Positions 1 through 10,156 of a stretch of 64,000 nt of DNA are shown piece by piece. Position 1 is the stretch's first letter. Each line of letters begins with the position of its first letter. The translations under genes were made by a program, and so were the position numbers. The notes beneath the pieces were generated by a model. The model was not told the origin of the DNA. It worked only from the letters and a program-made list of their open reading frames with translations, and made no database searches. Origin of the DNA: Oncomelania hupensis (taxonomy: Eukaryota > Mollusca > Gastropoda > Littorinimorpha > Pomatiopsidae); assembly GCA_036898135.1 (NCBI GenBank), contig CM072515.1, positions 55,361,736-55,425,735 of the forward strand, given 5' to 3'.

Positions 1-151
1 GACGGAGCGAACATGTCGACCAACCCTTGCGTGCCTTGTCGGTGCTTTAAGGGCAATGTGAAATGCTCCTACTACGGATGCATATTGCCCAATTGTTCAA
101 ATCCCGATAAGTGCTGTTCCAAGTGCCCGGCACGACAAGTTAATGCAAACG
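1..151 (+). CDS. Partial exon with a von Willebrand factor C (VWC)-like cysteine module
   Basis: Frame 1 is open from the window edge to position 151 and encodes about 50 residues with ten cysteines. They are arranged as CVPCRC, then a Cys after 'GNVK', then two spaced Cys, then CC..C at the end ('DKCCSKCP'). The spacing C-x2-C-x-C ... C ... C ... CC-x2-C is the signature of VWC modules of secreted or extracellular-matrix proteins that often bind BMP-type ligands. A consensus splice donor (GTGAGT) follows at 152-157, leaving the exon in phase 1. The 5' part of the exon and the rest of the gene lie outside the window, so the protein cannot be named. No downstream exon was recognised. The module call is fairly firm; function is family knowledge only. 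Confidence 0.65.
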
Positions 152-570
152 GTGAGTAGTTTTGGTGTAGATAATAAAACTTCGTTTAACAGTTTTCTCC
201 TTTGCTAGGTCATCAAACTGGCTTTCTTCGAGCGATGCTTGAGTTCAGAGTTCATCTTCCACAAGCTCTTAGGTATTATTTGTCCAAGTATCGTGGGCAT
301 TTGCTAGCAGTCACCTGTGTTAGCCCTACGAAGACTATGATACTGTAGCTTACCTGAAACACAAAGGGATAAAACGTTTGGCAAAGAGATTTGGGTCCAC
401 ATGCTGAGTTGAGAGCTTTAACAGGATACCAGGATAACAGGAATTTATTTCGCCAATTGACATGTAATAGATACAACAATCGGAATATTATTTGGTGTTG
501 GAATATGGCAGAATGTTTTATATTTAACAACATCTCTCTCTTTGTCTCTCTCACTCCTTTTCTCTCTCTT
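152..570. other. Intron-like or intergenic sequence without recognisable genes
   Basis: This follows the VWC exon donor. It is AT-rich with stops in all frames over coding-relevant lengths. Nothing else was recognised. Confidence 0.4.
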
Positions 571-650
571 ACACACACGCACACATACACACATACCTAC
601 TTACACAAATACACACATGCATGCACAACCACACACACTTGCACAAGCAT
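571..650. repeat. Imperfect (AC)n microsatellite
   Basis: Alternating CA/CACA tracts broken by T insertions. This low-complexity stretch generates artefactual threonine/histidine-rich frames on both strands. Confidence 0.85.
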
Positions 651-1440
651 ACCCAACAGATAAACAGATAGATATAGTAAAACACAAATGACTAGTCTAA
701 AGTGATCACAAAAATATTCTAAATTATAATAGTCGCTGTAGTATCTAGATGTAGATGTATGAGTATGTAGGGAGAAGCAGGGCGTGCGCACGGCTGGGGG
801 ATCAGCGGTGGGAGGCGGATGCGGCGTTTAGAGATCTTACAGTTTGATGGTAAAAGGAATCTTTAAAGCGGGAAGTGTGGGATCTGAAGGATCGAAAGCG
901 GCGACCAGAGGGGACAAGTTCGAACAAGGGGTGGGCAGGGTTGGAAGGGTCAGAGAAGATCTTGTCGGCTCTGTTTAGTTTCCAATGCTAAGTATTAGAC
1001 TTCAAATAACAAAGATATGGAATCACCCTTTTTCAATTCAATGCAATAATTTATTTGAACGTTTGTTTACATACAGCCTTCAAAGCCTTCTAACTTCGGG
1101 AGTTTTGACTACTTTCAACCAAATTTGTATTTTACCTGACTCTTTTTAAACATTTTCACCATAATAATAAATATCTGGCAGAAAACGAGGTATCCCGATC
1201 CATTGGAGTAGATTATTGTATTCAATCTCTTTATTTTATTTTATTATATTTTTTAAATTTTTATTGTATTTCATTAGCAACAAGCTGAGAACGGAAGAGA
1301 GAGAGATGATCCCAAACCAACTGCCTCACTCACAAACTACCTCACTAAACATGTACAAGATTAATGTGTGTTAACGTGTGTGTGCCCGCGCATCTCTATC
1401 TCTCTCTATCTTTGAAAAGAATATATATATTATCTGGAAA
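651..1440. other. Non-coding stretch, nothing recognised
   Basis: No open frame of note and no repeat family recognised. A short T/A-rich low-complexity patch lies around 1225-1265. Confidence 0.4.
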
Positions 1441-1540
1441 TACTGGATGAAACTTGAGTACCGGGTGAAAACTCTTCAATGATCTGAAAAGTCACATAGG
1501 GCATAGAAACCAGCACCCTACCAACTGCGCTACCATGCAG
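1440..1540 (-). mobile_element. Possible tRNA-headed SINE fragment (reverse strand)
   Basis: Read on the minus strand, the block starting near 1540 holds a good RNA polymerase III A-box-like motif (TAGCGCAGTTGG) after 'GACCTGCATGG'. A body containing 'CCCGGTACTCAAGTTTC' follows. No B box matching GGTTCGANNCC is apparent, so it is either a degraded SINE or a chance A box. It ends beside an AT-repeat at 1419-1430. Confidence 0.35.
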
Positions 1541-1735
1541 GTCTTACATGTTTATGTTATCAACTGTAGAAAATATTTACGGCCCATTTGTGTTGTTTTG
1601 TATTGTATTGTATTCCTCATTTCCATTCTTTCGTTTTCCGTCTTCACAATTATTTAAAAAAGGTATTCTCGCAATCTTTCTGTAGTTGGGGGAAAGAGAG
1701 GCGTTTGGGACAATCCTTTTATCTGAGCCAGCCTA

Positions 1736-2158
1736 ATGATGGCGGTGCCCATTGCATCTAAACGGGTTCTAAAAAAAGCCACCAAATGGATGGTCTGGTG
1801 TATGTTGCTCGCTTGTGCCATTGTTTTGTATTGCCCAGTGTTTGCCTTCCAGGTATTGTCACCTATTCAAGTGCTAACTGCGCTTGAAGACACCTTTCTA
1901 GCGGGTGCCCAAACCATTACGCGACTGCGCCACTTTTATGTTTTACAACTGTGGAGGAAAGCGAGGCAACTAGTTCAAGCTTGGTGTGATGATATCCTGA
2001 AGAAGATATGTTTATCTTTCAAGGGGAGTAAGACTGGTAGATGGATGGGGCGTTACGCTACCTCTATCAGACCTTCTTTTACCAAAATTCTAATGCGGTG
2101 TGAGAGACTAATCACGGTGCTTGGTCACATAAAATTTATATTTGTTCTCGGGTTTTAA
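1736..2158 (+). CDS. Hypothetical 140-codon open frame
   Basis: ATG-initiated frame of 140 codons that resembles no family I know. Residues ~17-40 are hydrophobic (WMVWCMLLACAIVLYCPVF) and could be a membrane segment or signal anchor. The rest is Arg/Lys-rich with several Leu/Trp. It stands alone: no neighbouring exon, splice context or promoter was identified, and it may be a chance ORF or a degraded repeat. The double ATG at the start and the length are the only arguments for it. Confidence 0.2.
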   Translation: MMAVPIASKRVLKKATKWMVWCMLLACAIVLYCPVFAFQVLSPIQVLTALEDTFLAGAQTITRLRHFYVLQLWRKARQLVQAWCDDILKKICLSFKGSKTGRWMGRYATSIRPSFTKILMRCERLITVLGHIKFIFVLGF

Positions 2159-2848
2159 AGTATCATTTGGCTCACTTTAAGAAATGCTTAATACTAATCA
2201 AAGGACTAGTTTACTTGGTCTCAAGAGAAGAAGAGCTGAGGACACACAACAATGCAAATAGAATGACACCAGTCGTATACATGTGATTTCAACTTTTATA
2301 TAGTCAACACAAATTCTAGCATTACTTCATTTAAATGTAAATTAATAATTATAATTGTTCAATGTGCTGGATAGTTTCTTTAGCAGGTCTTCTTCATCAT
2401 TTGCTAAGCAATTCTCTGGTTTGGTAGTCTAATAGTATTTTTCCAAGTTGAGTTAGACTTCAGTTGCAGTTGAGGGAGACTTAGCTGCTATGCGTTGGCG
2501 AGTGCTTGAGTCCATTGTTCACTCTGAGGGAGCCTTGCCTCTCAGGATGATCGGGTGAGTCGTGTAGCTATGGGGCCGGACGTGGCGAGGTAGATTCTAG
2601 GTTGATCTCCTTTTCCACGGGAGCAAGCGTCATGCGTTGACTCCACAAACCGTCCCAGAGCTGAACTGTAAAATCCAGACTTCTGGCTACAATATTCTAT
2701 CCAGATATGGGTATGCAGTGCCCTCTGCAAGGAGTCTATAGTATCAAACACCTGCTGAGTTGTCCATATACACACTTTGATCCGAATCTTAAGGCTAAGA
2801 TATATCAATGAACATGCACAACATGTCAGAAACAATAATCGGTTTCTG

Positions 2849-2850
<2 letters not shown>
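2159..2850. other. Non-coding stretch, nothing recognised
   Basis: No supported gene. The minus-strand frame at 2542-2835 has no recognisable content. Confidence 0.35.

Positions 2851-2851
<1 letters not shown>

Positions 2852-2928
<77 letters not shown>
2852..2928. repeat. (TA)n microsatellite, about 38 units
   Basis: Near-perfect alternating TA tract of roughly 77 bp. It could extrude cruciforms and is a likely site of length polymorphism. Confidence 0.97.
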
Positions 2929-2930
<2 letters not shown>

Positions 2931-2938
2931 TAGAAATC

Positions 2939-3225
2939 CACCCATGGGGCGACCACTGTAAAAAGGGCCCTTAGGGTGACCAGACCTATGTCCTACACTA
3001 TTGTTAGCTCATTCATGATTCTTTCCAGTTAAACTTTGCTTTATACTACAATTGTACTGCTCATACAAGAAGGTTAGGAAATGTGTATTCCCAGACATAG
3101 CTTTCTTTGGTGGTCGCCCTAAGGATTTTAATGCTCCCGCAGCCCTTAGGGTGACCGATCCATAGGGCGACCGATCCATAGGGCGACCGCATGATGTCTG
3201 TAAAAAGGGACCATGGGGTGACCAG
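2939..3225. repeat. Cluster of seven GGGYGACC modules in both orientations
   Basis: The octamer GGG(C/T)GACC occurs at 2947-2954, 2974-2981, 3149-3156, 3165-3172, 3181-3188 and 3216-3223, and inverted at 3112-3119. Flanks also repeat. 'TGTAAAAAGGG' precedes the second and last modules, 'GATCCATAGGGCGACC' is tandemly repeated at 3157-3188, and the inverted pair at 3112 and 3149 forms a hairpin with a ~30-nt loop. This could be a degenerate inverted-repeat element or a subterminal-repeat region of a DNA transposon. No protein frame accompanies it. Confidence 0.6.
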
Positions 3226-3471
3226 TGCTATCAAACATCTGGATGAAGAAAAGAAATGACGATACATAGAATTACATTTAATATGACACCCTAGGTGCAT
3301 CAGGGTGCAATTATATGCAATAGGATTACTGTTACTGTGCATAACCTGCACTGTTATGAGCTAATAGTCGTAGTCAATTTTGGTTTTCAACATGGAAACA
3401 ACGGATAGATCTAGCCAGTAGTGAAAGGTTGTTTCTGGTGTACCCGGAAACCCTGAAATACCACAGTCCTA

Positions 3472-3879
3472 ATGACGAGACGACGATCAACAAGAAGAAG
3501 GAGGAATGTGGAAAAGGTGAATGAAGAGACAGAGGGAAAAGAAGAAGCAAGAGATGAAGAACCGATTTCGGTGAAGACGACCGCTGACTTTGAGGTCAAC
3601 ACAGATCCAGCTAGAGAAGGATTTCACAATCAAGCAGCGATAGTGAGTGATCTTAAATTTTGCGTATATAGCCTCCAAGAAGAGATCAACGCGCTGCGTT
3701 TGATGATTTTAGAGCAGTCCGATTTGATATAACAACTGCGTGAAGAGCGAATCGGAATTGCGGACTGAAGAAATCTAGAAAGTGAGCAGACGACGCGACC
3801 TTCAACTAGGTTGTCTTCCACTTCCTATGCTGCGGCAGTCAAATCTAGATACCCGCAGCAGATTCTGATCAGTCACTGA
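3472..3879 (+). pseudogene. Degraded LINE ORF1-like frame
   Basis: One reading frame runs from an ATG at 3472 to 3879 with two in-frame stops (TAA 3730-3732, TGA 3766-3768). The N-terminus is Arg-rich, followed by a Glu/Lys-rich stretch and a heptad-like segment ('LQEEINALRLMILEQSDLI') suggesting a coiled coil. Past the stops the frame still reads 'STSYAAAVKS', a motif often seen just after the coiled coil in ORF1-type proteins of invertebrate LINEs. That persistence suggests a once-coding sequence with nonsense mutations. No reverse transcriptase follows within 3 kb. The identification is inferential. Confidence 0.35.
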
Positions 3880-4668
3880 ACACTGTGCAGCTGAAAAAAA
3901 CCACAGCACAACTAAAGACGACAAACTATACATATAAGAACTAAATATTGCAGTAATGTGAATTGCACATGTAATTGCTAGCTCCCTTTCTTTGAGTCAT
4001 GTAGGCCTAGGTCTATTATTTGAATGCAACTATACACGTGGACATTTGCCTGTCAGTTTTCAGTCCTTCTATGGATAACGTTGGCTTTGATTTACATGTA
4101 TGTGTTGATTTGGCCAAATCCTTGATTGTTTCTCCTGTTGGACAGTTTCTTTGAGGTGGTTTGATTGTAAATTTATATGTGTAGGCCTACATATGTGTGC
4201 TTGCTACCGCTGCGTGGTGAGGATCTTTTCTCTAACATAAGCTGTCACACTCATCATTGTGTAGTTTTAATAGATGTATGTGTGTGCGTGTGCATGTGCT
4301 AGCATGCACTGGTATGTGTGGTTTTATTGTCTTATCATTTCGATGGAAAAGACATAGGCAAATAAATAAAATATAAATATCAGCGAATTCTTGTTTCTCA
4401 TTATTTGTTAATGTTTGATTGTACTAATCCCCTTCTAAAAGAACAGATTTTCCCTATTGCCACAGTATTTTAGGAATCTTCAAAATGTCTTAGGTGAAAT
4501 CTGTCAAAATATTTCCTTACCGAACATTTAACCGTTTCTGAGATAAATAAATAAACAAATTGTCCACAAACTGCAATAGCTTCATTCCACGCGCTTCCAT
4601 TAAAAATGAAATTGAGGTTTCAGCATGTGTTCCCATATAGACCAAAAAATTGACGGTCAATCTATGAA
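3880..4668. other. Non-coding stretch, nothing recognised
   Basis: Mixed sequence with a TG-rich patch (4265-4320) and no open frame of interest. Confidence 0.4.
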
Positions 4669-4766
4669 GCCTCCGTGGCTTAGTTGGTAAAACCTTCGCC
4701 TACCATGCAGGACGACCCAGTTTCAAACCTCACGCGGGACGTTTTTTTTTTTTTTTTTTTTTTTTT
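4669..4766 (+). mobile_element. tRNA-Gly-like head (SINE or tRNA pseudogene) followed by poly-T
   Basis: The 75-nt block 4669-4743 has an A box (TGGCTTAGTTGG) and a degenerate B box (GTTTCAAACC). Its anticodon-loop region 'CGCCTACCATGCAGG' resembles a tRNA-Gly with ACC in the anticodon position. Acceptor and anticodon stems do not pair fully and the B box departs from GGTTCGANNCC. It is therefore more likely a SINE head or tRNA pseudogene than a working tRNA. A run of about 26 T follows directly and would terminate pol III. Confidence 0.5.
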
Positions 4767-4800
4767 AACTACAATATGGATATTGTTCTTTTTCATGTAG

Positions 4801-4883
4801 GCTTTTTACCTTTAATTTATAATTATTATAATTATAATTATTATTATTTATACACTAATAATAATAAATTATTGTTATTATTA

Positions 4884-4943
<60 letters not shown>

Positions 4944-5021
4944 CTTATATCAAATTTTCTTTTAAAACCTTTGTGTTTTTTATGATTTCTATTTGTATTA
5001 TTCTATATTTATTATTATTAT

Positions 5022-5098
<77 letters not shown>
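4801..5098. repeat. Compound (TTA)n/(TAA)n microsatellite
   Basis: Two long ATT/TTA arrays (about 4846-4940 and 5008-5098) separated by a short AT-rich stretch. The second array switches from (ATA)n to (TTA)n and so is self-complementary and can fold into a hairpin. All open frames here (poly-Leu, poly-Tyr, poly-Asn) are artefacts. Confidence 0.95.
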
Positions 5099-5100
<2 letters not shown>

Positions 5101-5101
<1 letters not shown>

Positions 5102-5485
5102 AGGATCGGGATGGGGTGTACGTGTAGGTACAAGGGGGCTACGGGTAGGTTTAAAGGGGCATGGGTAGGCATAACGGGGATACGGGTGTATATATAAGGG
5201 GCTATGGTGATGGTCGATTCCTGGTCCGGGGACATAAATCTAATCAAGAAGAAGAAGAAGTCGATTCCTTTCATCCATACCTGCGAAACGATCAACGGGG
5301 AAGTATCATGGAGGGTACAGGTAGGTTACAAGGGGGGTACGGAAGGTCTCAAGGGGGTATGGGGAGGTATCAAGTGGGTTCGGGAGGTATCAAGGGGGTA
5401 TGGTGAGGCATCATGGGGGGGGGGGGGGGGGGAGACGGGGAGATATCAGAGGGGGTGGGTATGGTGAGGTATCAAGGGATATATG
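5101..5485. repeat. G-rich degenerate minisatellite, unit about 20 bp
   Basis: Degenerate units of the form 'GGTATCAAGGGGGTATGGGG' recur through the block, clearest at 5325-5485, with a 19-G run near 5414-5432. Four or more G runs per 40 bp give strong G-quadruplex potential on the plus strand. The overlapping Gly-rich frames are repeat artefacts. Confidence 0.75.
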
Positions 5486-5699
5486 TGGAGGTATCATCGT
5501 CCAAATGAAACTCGCTCACAACAGTTGTCTCTCTGTCTACATTTTAAACAGCAACCTGTGTACCCTGGCTTGCCAGGGTACAAAAACCACTAGTAGAATA
5601 TATAAAGATAACATCAGATTATACATGCCAAAATAAACATGTCATACATTGCATGAAACTAATTTCTTCAAACCAAGCACAACTCCAAATAGAGGCAGT

Positions 5700-5920
5700 A
5701 CATACGAGAAAATAGAGAGAAGAAAGAATAGAAAAACTAAAGAGGGAGAAAAAGATATGAAATGAAAGAAAGAGAATGAAGGGGAGGGGAGAGTGAGAAA
5801 TTGAGAAAAAAAAAAGAGGGGAAGAAAAAGGAATAAAGAGGGAGAGAGAGGAAGGGAGAGAAAGGAAGAAAGAGAGGGAATTAAAGGTGGAAGGAGAGGG
5901 AGAGAAAGGAAGAGTTACGG
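5700..5920. repeat. Polypurine tract, about 210 bp
   Basis: The plus strand is almost entirely A and G with only occasional pyrimidines, including GGGAGAGAGAGG and AAGAAAGAGAGGG blocks. Such tracts can form triplex (H-) DNA. No coding content. Confidence 0.8.
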
Positions 5921-5924
5921 GATA

Positions 5925-6130
5925 CAGGATATGATGCTATTTACGCGTTTTTTTCCTCAAATCGCCTACAAAGCGCGGCGATATGTACTAACATACACGC
6001 TCACATGTTCCTCCCATTCTCACACACATCTATCACATGTAGGGTAACATTAGTTACAGAACGCATTAAACAAAATTCATAAAACAAGAGCAAACAATTG
6101 GAATAAAGTGAAACAATAGAATCCTTTATT
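5925..6130. repeat. Dispersed repeat block, second copy at 32.59-32.79 kb
   Basis: Starting at 'GTTACGGGATA', this block matches 32585-32790 almost base for base ('ACGCGTTTTTTCCT', 'AAAGCGCGGCGATATGTAC', 'AACAAGAGCAAACAATTGG'). In the other copy the same block sits directly after a clear RTE LINE 3' tail, and here the junction 'GGGATACAGGATATGATGC' looks like a decayed version of that tail. Homology continues into the diverged R copy that follows. Confidence 0.75.
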
Positions 6131-6159
6131 TCCTATTTCAACTTCCATTATTATTACTT

Positions 6160-6504
6160 GTGCAGCAAACAGCCGAATCAAGACCACAACTTTGGTGAAA
6201 GAGGACTCGCCCCTGATAAAAGATCTGCTGAAACAACCCTAATGGTAACAACACTGCAGGCACTTCACTAGCCGGTCACTTTACAATAAAGGCATCCCAT
6301 GCAGGGATGCTAAGGTTTTATTCTGATTTATCGAATCCCTGTTTCCAAAAACACAATGGAATATAAACAACATTATAAAGTATTATGAAAACACATACAT
6401 ATAAAATGTCTACATTGCTAAATATTAATACCATAGAAAGTCATAATGACCATTTGGCAGAAAGCGTTCACTATTCCCAAGCTGATCCAACAGACCTCAC
6501 ACAC
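6160..6504 (-). mobile_element. Retroposon family R, diverged copy
   Basis: A diverged member with the longer variant 'AGCCGAATCAAGACCACAACTTTGG...GAGGACTCGCC' near its 3' end. It lacks a clear tail. It runs through 'AAAACACATACATATAAAATG' and 'GAAAGCGTTCACTATTCCC' like the better-preserved copies. The matching block in the 32.8-34.4 kb region carries two later insertions, so the two are paralogous copies of one older insertion or duplication. Confidence 0.8.
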
Positions 6505-6862
6505 AAATTATATTACATTACATGATTATTGCTTTAGGTCCAGTGGACTCTTCCGAGCCAAATCAGGACAGGACAACCCCTGATCTGCATAAAAGATCTG
6601 CCGAAACAACCCTAGTGGTAAAATTGAAAGCTCTCCACCAGACAGTCAATTTACAATAAAGACATCTCACGCATAGGACACCGAGGCTGTACTCTAATTT
6701 ATCGAATCCCCGTTTACAAAAACAAAATAGAATACAAACATCATTATAAATTATCAACAAAACACATACATATAAAATGGCTACATTGCTAAATAATAAC
6801 ATCATAGGAAGCCCTAGTGGCCACCTGGCAGAAAGCGTTCAATATTCCCAAGCTGATCCAAC
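6505..6862 (-). mobile_element. Retroposon family R, 5'-truncated copy
   Basis: The tail at the left end is a TTACATTACAT-type repeat (minus strand: TGTAAT units), then 'GCTTTAGGTCCAGTGGACTC'. The copy stops at 'AAGCTGATCCAAC', i.e. it is truncated at its 5' side, as expected for target-primed reverse transcription. Confidence 0.8.
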
Positions 6863-7380
6863 ATCACATTACATTATTTGTTGCTTTAGGTCCAGCGGAC
6901 TCTTCCGAGCCAAATCAGGACCGGACAACCCCCAATCCGCATAAAAGATCTGCCGAAACAACCCTAGTGGTAAAATCGAAAGCTCTCCACCAGCCAGTCA
7001 CTTTACACTAAAGACATCCCACGCAGGGGACGGCTGAGTTTTCACCCCAACTTATCGAACCCCTGTTTACAAAAACAAAATAGAATACAAACATAAAATT
7101 ATCAACAAAACACATACATATAAAATGCCTACATTGCTAAATAATAACATCATTGGAAGCCCTAGTGACCACCTGGCAGAAAGCGTCCAATACTCACAAG
7201 CTGATCCAACAGACCTCATACACAAACAAGGAGTCTTGTCCCAGAAGAGTTTTCAAGAAAAAGGGTAGGAGACTGGTCTAGTGAAGAAGACGATAGTATA
7301 GCAGATTGATAGAACAGAGCAGGAATGAGAAATACAGCGACAGTGGGAATTTAAAGCACTAAATTTAGCACCTGTGTTAA
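6863..7380 (-). mobile_element. Retroposon family R, 5'-truncated copy
   Basis: Tail 'ATCACATTACATTATT', then the standard 3' end and body. It extends further than its neighbour, through 'GACAGCGACAGTGGGAATTT', and ends at 'GCACTAAATTTAGC'. It lies head to tail with the two preceding copies. Confidence 0.82.
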
Positions 7381-7419
7381 TCAATGTAACATAACATAGA
7401 ATATATTACATATGAAAAT

Positions 7420-7745
7420 AAATACATGCCAAAATAAGCATGTCATACACTGCATGAAAAGAATTTCTTTAAACCAAGCAAACTTTTACATGAAAGGGCT
7501 CAACCTAAAAACATTATCCTTAGAGCATTGTTAACACAAAGTGTTTCTAAATTTACAACTCATAGGTAAAGTTTAAATACTATATTAATGTTTTTTTTGT
7601 TCAATCCACATAGTCCACAGTAATTAAATTCAGATCAAGCATTCTATATAAAATGTTATTTCTCTATACATCAATGACCCCCACCCCGCGCCCCCCCCCA
7701 AAAAAAAAATTTATTCAATAGTACCGTTCAATGAGACTTATTTCT
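7420..7745. repeat. Dispersed repeat, second copy at 44.2 kb
   Basis: The stretch from 'AAGCAAACTTTTACAT' to 'TTCAATAGTACC' recurs at 44205-44457 with small differences, including a C-run/A-run junction in both. A shorter piece (5615-5685, 'ATGCCAAAATAAACATGTC') matches the left part. In both long copies it lies beside R copies. No coding content. Confidence 0.75.
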
Positions 7746-7984
7746 GCACATTTCATTCTAAGCACCATTTGAAATCTTCAATAGTTCATGAATACAAGCA
7801 AAACACAGTCGCAAACCATTCAAATTATTTTAATCCCAGATGGAACAATTCACCTACATTTAAGAAAGACTGCACATTTTACAGCCTAACCACCATTTCA
7901 AATATATTCAAAACACACAACTAAAATATCATCTAAAAGCACACACAACCACAATATCCAAACAGATTAGTGAGTTTTTCATTG
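7746..7984. other. Non-coding stretch, nothing recognised
   Basis: AT-rich spacer between a dispersed repeat and an R copy. Confidence 0.4.
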
Positions 7985-8193
7985 CTTACAGGGTCCAGCG
8001 GACTGCAAAGAGCCGAATCAGGACCACAAAATCAAGACGACAACTTGGCTGAAAGAGGACTCGCCCCTGATCTGCATAAAAGATCAGCCAAAACAACCCT
8101 AGTGGTAGTAACACTGAAGGCACTCCACCAGCCAGTCATTTTTCAATAAAGAAATCCCACGCAGGGACGCTGAGGCTATACTCTAATTTATCG
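7985..8193 (-). mobile_element. Retroposon family R, 3' fragment of the diverged subfamily
   Basis: Carries the longer 3' variant ('AGCCGAATCAGGACCACAAAATC') also seen at 9.6 kb. It ends at 'CTAATTTATCG', exactly where the next R copy begins with its (TTGA)n tail, so the next copy apparently inserted into this one. Confidence 0.8.
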
Positions 8194-8889
8194 TTGATTG
8201 ATTGATTGTTGCTTTAGGTCCAGCGGACTCTTCCGAGCCAAATCAGGACCGGACAACCTCCGATCCGCATAAAAGATCTGCTGAAACAACCCTAGTGGGA
8301 AAACTGAATGCCCTCCACCGGCCAGTCACTTTACAATAAAGACATCCCACGCAGGGGACGGTTGAGGCTTTACCCCAACTAATCGAACCCCCGGTTACAA
8401 AAACAAAATAGAATACAAACATCACCATAAATTATCAACAAAACACATACATATAAAATGCCTATATTGCTAAATAATAACATCATAGGAAGCCCTAGTG
8501 ACCACCCGGCAGAAAGCGTCCAATATTCCCAAGCTGATCCAACAGACCTCATACACAAACAAGGAGTCTTGTCCAGGAAGAGTTTTCAAGAAAAAAGGTA
8601 GGTCACTGATCTAGCGAAGAAGAAGATAGTATAGAAGATTGATAGGACAGAGCAGGAATGAGAAAGAGCAAATGAGAAAGACAGCGACAGTGGGAATTTA
8701 AAGCACTACATTTCCAGAAAGTGGGGATACTACTTATACTGAAACCCCCGGTACTCCAACGGGTGTACTGTTGCCGCAGTGAATCGGTCATGCCTATAAA
8801 GGAAAGACAGGTTTTCAACTGGGGCTTTCACTTTTCCCTTTATAGGTTAGAACAATCTACAGTGGCAAGATTGCTCATGACCCCAAGGT
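8194..8889 (-). mobile_element. Retroposon family R, near full-length copy
   Basis: Runs from the (TTGA)n tail at the left to the 5' end block 'AAGATTGCTCATGACCCCAAGG' at the right, about 690 bp. Includes the internal TATA-like motif (on the minus strand 'CAGTATAAGTAGTATCCCC'). No flanking duplication could be confirmed because the right flank is not recognisably the interrupted neighbour. Confidence 0.82.
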
Positions 8890-8940
8890 TTTCTTTTCTT
8901 CGGTAAATGCGTTGTCATTCGTTGTACGCGTGTTTAGCTG
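8890..8940. other. Short spacer
   Basis: Unassigned sequence between the R copy and the 38-bp minisatellite. Confidence 0.4.
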
Positions 8941-9092
8941 TATACACATCAGTGTTCATTACCACCCTCTAAACACTATATACACATCAGTGTTCAACAA
9001 CACCTTGTAAACACTATATACACATCAGTGTTAATTACCACCCTGTAAACACCGTATACACATCAATGTTCAATAACACCTTGTAAACACTA
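8941..9092. repeat. 38-bp tandem repeat, four units in alternating subtypes
   Basis: Units start at 8941, 8979, 9017 and 9055, each opening 'TATACACATCA(G/A)TGTT' and closing near 'TAAACAC(T/C)(A/G)'. Units 1 and 3 share 'ATTACCACCCT', units 2 and 4 share 'AACACCTTGT', so the true higher-order unit is a 76-bp dimer. Each unit contains AGTGTT...AACACT, a small inverted repeat. There is no spacer diversity, so this is not a CRISPR array. Confidence 0.93.
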
Positions 9093-9430
9093 AAACTACG
9101 ACATAAAAAAGAAAGCAAAGAGCTGATTTTTTTAAAGAACATTTTCAGCTTTTGCATTATGAAAATACATATTTTGTACAGTTTATATATTCTTAAAGAA
9201 GACTGATATAAACACACTAAAAGGGTAAAACCCATACAACTTATATATGCTGTTATTTCTTTTAGGTCTGATGGCTGATGCATTCACATTTTATGACTAT
9301 GTGACTTGAATTTCCAGTTTTTTTACATTTAATTTTTGTGAATGTGCAGATGCAAACATAACATGAATTAAATGGGATCTAATCGTTGCTTGCCATTAAT
9401 AGGAGGAAATTAATCTCAACTAAGAGGAAG
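9093..9430. other. Non-coding stretch, nothing recognised
   Basis: AT-rich. A minus-strand 82-codon frame here has no recognisable features. Confidence 0.35.
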
Positions 9431-9431
9431 A

Positions 9432-9433
9432 AG

Positions 9434-9486
<53 letters not shown>

Positions 9487-9525
9487 GGGGGGAGGGAGGG
9501 AGGAGAGATAAAGAGAGAGAGAGAG
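9432..9525. repeat. (GA)n microsatellite
   Basis: Pure (AG)n to about 9484, then GGGA/GAGA variants. Confidence 0.95.
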
Positions 9526-9527
9526 AG

Positions 9528-10156
9528 AACATAATTACATTACATGATTATTGCTTTAGGTCCAGCGGACTCTTCGGAGCCAAATCAGGTCCAGGATAGC
9601 CGAATCAGGACCACAAAATCACGACCACAACTTCTCTAAAAGAGGACTCGCCTCTGATCCGCATAAAAGATCTGCCGAGACAACCCTAGTGGTAACACTG
9701 AAGGCTCTCCACCAGCCGGTCACTTTACAATAAAGACATCCCACGCAGGGGACGCTGAGGCTATACTCTAATTTATCGAAACCCCTTTTACAAAAACAAA
9801 ATAGAATATAAACATCATTATAAAATATCAACAAAACACATACCTATAAAATGCCTACATTGCCAAATAATAACATCATAGGAAGCCCCAGTGACCACCT
9901 GGCAGAAAGCGTCCAATATTTCCAAGCTGATCCAACTGACCTCACACACAAATGAGGAGTTTTGTACCGGAAGAGTTTTCAAGAAAAAAGGTAGGTGACT
10001 GGTCTAGCGAAGAAGAAGATAGTATAATAGATTGATAGAACAGAATAGGAATGAGAAATAACAAAGAAGAAAGACAGCGACAGTGGGAATTTAAAGCTCT
10101 AAATTTCCAGAAAGTGTGGATACTATTTATACTGAAACCCCCGGCACTCCCACAGA
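9528..10156 (-). mobile_element. Retroposon family R, long copy of the diverged subfamily
   Basis: TTACATTACAT-type tail, the ~65-nt extra segment with 'GACCACAAAATCACGACC', and a body complete to 'CTGAAACCCCCGGCACTCCC' where it meets a G-run and (GA)n tract. It lacks the outer 5' block (GACCCCAAGGGG). Confidence 0.8.

Noticed and set aside
4669..4743. Functional tRNA-Gly gene
   Set aside because: Acceptor and anticodon stems mispair and the B box is degenerate; better as a SINE head or pseudogene.
4776..5295. Poly-Leu, poly-Tyr and poly-Asn open frames
   Set aside because: They are translations of (TTA)n microsatellites; the same applies to 24138-24234 and 57378-57483.
5161..5636. Gly-rich proteins
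   Set aside because: Frames across a G-rich minisatellite, overlapping each other in different frames.
8603..8818. A ~71-codon frame recurring in R copies (also 43247-43462)
   Set aside because: Starts at TTG rather than ATG, changes by frame-disrupting indels in other copies, and resembles no domain. Its recurrence follows from the repeat itself.
8941..9092. Possible CRISPR array
   Set aside because: Contiguous tandem units with no unique spacers, in a eukaryotic context.
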